Positions 7,632 to 10,724 of a stretch of DNA of 10,724 nt are shown piece after piece. Every line of letters begins with the position of its first letter. Within the stretch, counting starts at the first letter, position 1. The stretch is from an uncultured Gemmatimonadota bacterium (GTDB taxonomy: Bacteria > Gemmatimonadota > Gemmatimonadetes > Gemmatimonadales > Gemmatimonadaceae). The position numbers were made by a program, and so were the translations under genes. Location: contig CAMPKM010000065.1 of NCBI GenBank assembly GCA_946887155.1, positions 1-10,724 on the forward strand. The letters run 5' to 3'. The notes beneath the pieces were generated by a model, which had not been told where the DNA came from, made no database searches, and was given only the letters and a program-made list of their open reading frames with translations.

Positions 7632-7714
7632 ACCGCCAGGGACGCCAAGAACGCCAAGGGTGCGCGACCCCAGGTGATGGCATGACCTCGACGTACCTTG
7701 GCGTCCTTGGCGGT
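7632..7714. repeat. Inverted pair of 9-bp tandem repeats (CGCCAAGGA type)
   Basis: The left arm holds three 9-mers in a row from 7634 to 7660, consensus CGCCAAGGA. The right arm holds two from 7696 to 7713 (CCTTGGCGT and CCTTGGCGG), the same word inverted. Positions 7632-7650 pair with 7696-7714 at 17 of 19 positions around a loop of about 45 bp. A transcript from either strand would fold. Similar CGCCAAGGA-type repeats recur between genes in several high-GC phyla, to my recollection. It is not followed by a T-run, so I do not call it a terminator. Confidence 0.7.
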
Positions 7715-7795
7715 TCGTCTTATCGAAGCGCCAGCCCAGCGTGCTCCCTCATGACTTCACGAGTGAACTCCCCGGTTGGGCCACGACCGAAATGC

Positions 7796-7822
7796 AATCC
7801 GCGTCAATTCGCAAAATCCGCG
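7796..7822. repeat. Short AATCCGCG-type repeat
   Basis: AATCCGCG occurs at 7796-7803 and again at 7815-7822, with the variant AATTCGCA between them at 7806-7813, giving steps of 10 and 9 bp. It lies in the 434-bp stretch without a gene between the M23 gene and the VWA-like gene. Apart from the repeats and hairpins listed here, I see nothing coding in that stretch. Confidence 0.45.
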
Positions 7823-7858
7823 ACGACTCGGTTCTCCAGGCTGTTGACCTGCCGCGAA

Positions 7859-7896
7859 GATCCGGTTGAGCGCTCACGACGCTCTAACCCCGGATC
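7859..7896. repeat. Large imperfect hairpin next to the M23 terminator
   Basis: GATCCGG (7859-7865) pairs with CCGGATC (7890-7896). The inner arms TTGAGCG (7866-7872) and CGCTCTAA (7880-7887) pair after a one-base bulge, with two further unpaired C at 7888-7889, around a 7-base loop. That gives about 14 base pairs. There is no T-run after it on either strand. It begins 3 bp beyond the T-tract of the intrinsic terminator. Confidence 0.55.
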
Positions 7897-7899
7897 AGC

Positions 7900-7931
7900 A
7901 AAAAGAATCGGCGCCCCAAGAGGAGCGCCGA
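7900..7931 (-). terminator. Rho-independent terminator after the M23 gene
   Basis: On the minus strand TCGGCGCTCC (7931-7922), a 4-base loop TCTT and GGGGCGCCGA (7917-7908) form a 10-bp stem with one G-U pair, followed by TTCTTTTT (7907-7900). It lies 28 bp after the stop codon of the M23 gene and closes the ftsZ-M23 unit. Confidence 0.88.
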
Positions 7932-7958
7932 CTTGATCTTCGCGTCCGTCGCGACCGA

Positions 7959-9224
7959 TTAATTGACGTTCACCGTCGCGACGCGACTGCTGGGGAGCTG
8001 TCCCTCGATCATCGCCAGGTACCTCTGCCGCAGCATGTCGAAATGGGCACGCTGGTTCGCGGGGAGCGGCGGGCCGGCTTTGGCCTGCAGCGTCGTGCGG
8101 GGATTACGGGCCACACCGTTGACCAGCACCTCGAAGTGAAGGTGCGGGCCCGTCGCCAATCCGGTCATGCCGACGTAGCCGATCGTCTGGCCCATCGCCA
8201 CGCGGGTGCCAGAGCGCACGCCCTTGGCAAAGCCGCGCAGGTGGCCGTAACGGGTCACGATGCCATTCGGGTGACGCACATCGATCATGTTGCCGTAGCC
8301 GCCGCGCACGCCGGCCGCGATGACGACACCGTCGCCGATGGAACGAACCTGCGTACCGGAATTGGCGGCGTAGTCCGTCCCCTGGTGCCGGCGGAAGGTG
8401 CCAAGCACGGGATGACGCCGCCGGCCGAAGTTGCTGGAAATCCGCCGGAACTCGAGCGGTGCGAGCAGGAAGCTCGAGGCAAGCGACTTGCCCTGCTGGT
8501 CGTAATAGCGCGACCGGCCATCGATCATGTGCCGGATGGCTTCGATGGTCGAGCCACCGTTCGTGAACGTCGCGGCGAGGACGTCGCCGATGCGTGTGTG
8601 TCCACCGGGCAACCGGCTGCGCTCCACGAGTACCGTGAACGCGTCGCCCGTCTGGACGTCGCGGCTCATGTCGATACGGAACTCGAAGATGTTCGCCACC
8701 GACCAGGCCAGTTCCATCCGGGCGCCGGACGGAAGGTCGCTTCCGGCTGCGTCGATCCCCTCGTAGAGGTTGTCGGTGATTTCACCGCTGACGACGAGCG
8801 TGTCGGTCGTCCACGGAATCGAATCGACGGTGGCGGTCCAGCCCGAATCGCCGCGGATGACCCGCAGGATGCGATCGATGCCGACGTAGAAGTTGACCTG
8901 GCGCGGCACGGAGTCTTCGGGAAGGGCGCCGAAGGACACCTTCATGCCCTGACGGACTCGATTCGGGTTCAGTACATCAGTCGAGCTCGCGGCATCCAGC
9001 GCGGCCAGCATGTGGTCGCCGGAAACGCCGCCGCGTTCCATCACGATTCCTATGGTTTCACCTCGACCGACGGAATCGACCCGCTCCTGCCACGCCGATG
9101 CGACTTCGGCAACATCGGCAAGGATCGGCTTCCGGTCAGGAAGTGGCTTCATGAACGCGATCGCGAGGGCCGCCAGGCCTCCGGATACGGCGTAGGTGAT
9201 TGCTCTAGCGGCCCACGGTCTCAA
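7959..9224 (-). CDS. M23 (LytM-type) zinc metalloendopeptidase, membrane-anchored
   Basis: This is a 421-residue peptidoglycan hydrolase of the MepM/YebA architecture. One membrane anchor lies at about residues 8-25. A LysM/OapA-like segment (about 55-100, ending [13 protein letters not shown]) is followed by a second domain (about 105-250) and the M23 catalytic domain (about 262-378). Zinc ligands are visible as HQGTD (His280, Asp284) and HLHFE (His363), with His361 and His328 (YGHL) as the other active-site histidines. No key residue is missing, so it is probably an active cross-link endopeptidase rather than an EnvC/NlpD-type activator. The start is TTG at 9224, overlapping the ftsZ TGA by 4 nt. 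A GGAG sits 9 nt upstream (9237-9234), and translation from here gives an immediate anchor. The gene is followed by a strong terminator. The link to ftsZ suggests a septal role. Confidence 0.92.
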   Translation of the reverse strand: MRPWAARAITYAVSGGLAALAIAFMKPLPDRKPILADVAEVASAWQERVDSVGRGETIGIVMERGGVSGDHMLAALDAASSTDVLNPNRVRQGMKVSFGALPEDSVPRQVNFYVGIDRILRVIRGDSGWTATVDSIPWTTDTLVVSGEITDNLYEGIDAAGSDLPSGARMELAWSVANIFEFRIDMSRDVQTGDAFTVLVERSRLPGGHTRIGDVLAATFTNGGSTIEAIRHMIDGRSRYYDQQGKSLASSFLLAPLEFRRISSNFGRRRHPVLGTFRRHQGTDYAANSGTQVRSIGDGVVIAAGVRGGYGNMIDVRHPNGIVTRYGHLRGFAKGVRSGTRVAMGQTIGYVGMTGLATGPHLHFEVLVNGVARNPRTTLQAKAGPPLPANQRAHFDMLRQRYLAMIEGQLPSSRVATVNVN

Positions 9225-10423
9225 TCCATCTGTCTCCGAATGAAGGTCGGGATATCCATGTCCGTCAGCTCCGGCTCCTGTCGTTGCGGAGGAGAGGGCG
9301 GAATAACGCGTCGTGACGCTCCGTCCGCCAGTGGAACAACGGTACGCGGGGCAGGTGCTGCCGCGCGACCCGGGCTCCGTTGCGTGAGCGGAATCACATT
9401 GCGCTGAACCGCCGCTGCTGGCTGGGAAACTCTGGTGGATCCCCCGACCAACCCGACCTCGACATGACGATCGAAGCCGGTCGCAATCACGGTCACGCGA
9501 ATCTCCCCTTGCATGGCGGGTTCGTTGACCGCTCCGAAGATGATCTCTGCCTCATCGCCGACCGCGTCGTGAACGATTTCGGAGATCTGCGTGACCTCCC
9601 CGAGTGTGAGGTCATTACCCCCGGTGATGTTAAGGAGGACACCGGTGGAGCCGCCCACGGAGACGTTGTCGAGCAACGGACTCGAAATCGCCTGCTGGGC
9701 GGCTTCCATGGCGCGGTTTTCGCCGCGGCCGATGCCGGTGCCCATGAGGGCCGAGCCGCCCTCTTCCATGACCGTGCGGACGTCGGCGAAGTCGACGTTC
9801 ACGAGCCCGGTGCGGGAGATGAGGGTGGAGATCCCCTGGGTGGCGTGGAGGAGGACTTCATCGGCCTTCTTGAGGGCGTCCTGGAACGGGATGCCCTTGC
9901 CGACCACGGCCAGGAGCCGCTCGTTAGGCACGACGATCATGGTGTCGACGTGCTTGCGCAGCTCGACGATGCCCTCTTCGGCCTGCCGCATGCGCTTCCG
10001 TCCCTCGAAGAGGAACGGCTTGGTCACGATGGCGACGGTGAGCGCGCCGGCCTCCTTGCCCAACTGGGCAATGACCGGGGCCGCGCCGGTCCCGGTGCCG
10101 CCGCCCATGCCGCAGGTCACGAAGACCAGGTCGGCGCCCGCGAGCACGCGCCCGACTTCGTCGCGGTTCTCCTCGATGGCCTGCTTCCCGATTTCGGGCC
10201 GCGCGCCAGCGCCGAGTCCGCGAGTGAGTTTTTTCCCGATCTGGATTTTCACGTCCGACTTGGACGCGAGGAGCGCCTGGGAGTCGGTATTGATCGAGAT
10301 GAACTCCACGCTTTCGAGGCGTTCGTCGATCATGCGGTTGACTGCATTTCCGCCGCCGCCACCGACGCCGACGACTTTCATCTTGGCGTTCTGGGGTGGG
10401 GTCTCTTCGAGCTCGAAGATCAT
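9221..10423 (-). CDS. ftsZ: Cell division GTPase FtsZ
   Basis: This is a 400-residue tubulin-family GTPase that polymerises into the cytokinetic ring. The nucleotide-binding loop [13 protein letters not shown] (19-31) is followed by the tubulin signature [10 protein letters not shown] (107-116), the [10 protein letters not shown] segment (162-171) and the catalytic T7/synergy loop NVDFADV (209-215). A short linker rich in Pro, Ala and Arg (about 332-385) leads to the conserved tail DIPTFIRRQ (390-398), which binds partners such as FtsA, SepF or ZipA-type proteins. The start is ATG at 10423, preceded by GGGAG 10 nt upstream. The frame stays open to a TTG at 10501, but those extra 26 residues are unlike any FtsZ N-terminus. 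No ftsA is visible immediately upstream; instead there is an AT-richer leader. It overlaps the M23 gene by 4 nt. Confidence 0.97.
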   Translation of the reverse strand: MIFELEETPPQNAKMKVVGVGGGGGNAVNRMIDERLESVEFISINTDSQALLASKSDVKIQIGKKLTRGLGAGARPEIGKQAIEENRDEVGRVLAGADLVFVTCGMGGGTGTGAAPVIAQLGKEAGALTVAIVTKPFLFEGRKRMRQAEEGIVELRKHVDTMIVVPNERLLAVVGKGIPFQDALKKADEVLLHATQGISTLISRTGLVNVDFADVRTVMEEGGSALMGTGIGRGENRAMEAAQQAISSPLLDNVSVGGSTGVLLNITGGNDLTLGEVTQISEIVHDAVGDEAEIIFGAVNEPAMQGEIRVTVIATGFDRHVEVGLVGGSTRVSQPAAAVQRNVIPLTQRSPGRAAAPAPRTVVPLADGASRRVIPPSPPQRQEPELTDMDIPTFIRRQMD

Positions 10424-10724
10424 GCGCGCGTGGCTCCCATCGGGAAGGATGACCCGTGGGGCTGGCGCGCGAGGCCCCGATGCCTCCCGATCCAACCCCA
10501 AACGACGGGACCAATATACGCGGTTTCTTCACAAGTGCCATGTGCAATTGCATCGTTAGTCGTGGATTCACAAGTGGTTGCGAACCAAAATACTTTTCCA
10601 CATTGAAACTGCTGACTCACAACTGTGACCGTTCAGTTTGGCTCGATTTGTTTCGTTTATTGCGTTTAGTGGCTCTCGGACCTAAGAATGCGAGGGCCCT
10701 AACGTGAGGCGGCAAATGACGGTG
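10424..10724. other. ftsZ upstream region with repeated boxes and a palindrome; no gene seen
   Basis: About 300 bp with lower GC than the rest of the window and no convincing reading frame. It holds TTCACAAGTG at 10528-10537 and again at 10567-10576, a related CTCACAACTG (8 of 10) at 10616-10625, and the perfect 10-bp palindrome TGCAATTGCA at 10543-10552 between the first two. This looks like a regulatory region. The last 45 bases at the right edge could include the end of another gene, but I cannot identify it. Confidence 0.45.
10513..10518 (-). promoter_or_regulatory. Possible -10 box for ftsZ
   Basis: Read on the minus strand this is TATATT, close to the sigma-70 -10 consensus. It would give a leader of about 80 nt before ATG 10423. 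No recognisable -35 hexamer lies at the right distance, so an activator or a different sigma factor may be needed, or the call is wrong. Confidence 0.25.

Noticed and set aside
7756..7767. Operator at the inverted repeat TTCAC-GA-GTGAA
   Set aside because: A single 5-bp-arm inverted repeat is expected by chance in this length, and it is about 230 bp from the nearest start codon.
7632..7822. CRISPR array
   Set aside because: Units are 8-10 bp without spacers of constant length, and no cas gene is present.
7859..7896. tRNA gene or riboswitch
   Set aside because: The fold is a single bulged hairpin, with no cloverleaf, T-loop sequence or known aptamer motif.
7866..9407. Open frame of about 510 codons on the plus strand opposite the M23 gene
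   Set aside because: It crosses the ftsZ-M23 junction and the terminator, has His/Arg/Asp-rich composition typical of antisense frames, and contains no recognisable domain.
10424..10501. Longer ftsZ reading from TTG 10501
   Set aside because: The extra 26 residues have no counterpart in FtsZ N-termini, and ATG 10423 begins a typical FtsZ sequence with a ribosome site upstream.
9380..10606. Open frame of about 400 codons opposite ftsZ
   Set aside because: It is antisense to one of the most conserved bacterial genes and has no domain of its own.

Overview
The window reads as an ordinary chromosomal stretch of a high-GC, Gram-negative-type bacterium. Gene content, protein style and the FtsZ tail suggest a Gemmatimonadota-like lineage. 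That assignment is inference from pattern recognition, not from a search. I see no mobile element, CRISPR array, rRNA, tRNA or phage gene. The coding part is mostly housekeeping; the less ordinary material lies in the gaps between genes.

Layout, left to right. At 1-229 (minus) is the N-terminus of asparaginyl-tRNA synthetase, cut by the window edge. It diverges across a 132-bp gap from a membrane histidine kinase (362-1852, plus), which is followed after 49 bp by a small exported, probably lipid-anchored protein (1902-2597, plus). These converge on a minus-strand cluster that runs, in transcription order, ftsZ (10423-9221), an M23 zinc endopeptidase overlapping it by 4 nt (9224-7959), a strong intrinsic terminator (7931-7900), a membrane protein with a von Willebrand-like domain (7524-5722), ftsY (5649-4720) and recG (4719-2635). 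The recG start codon directly abuts the ftsY stop codon.

How the genes work together. ftsZ and the M23 enzyme form a two-gene unit that couples the cytokinetic GTPase to a peptidoglycan hydrolase. It ends at a terminator and starts from its own roughly 300-bp, relatively AT-rich leader. The VWA-like protein, ftsY and recG form a possible second unit (membrane protein, SRP receptor, replication-fork helicase), with ftsY-recG certainly tight. The kinase has no response regulator within the window.

Unexpected structure. Three intergenic gaps each hold a different degenerate short-period tandem array: period 7 before the kinase, period 8 before ftsY, and period 9 as an inverted pair before the VWA-like gene. 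The gap after the M23 gene also holds an AATCCGCG-type repeat and a second large hairpin behind the terminator. The leader of ftsZ carries three spaced copies of a TTCACAAGTG-like box around a perfect palindrome. The word CGTTAGG occurs six times on either strand, five of them inside genes, some using otherwise rare codons. None of these is proven functional.
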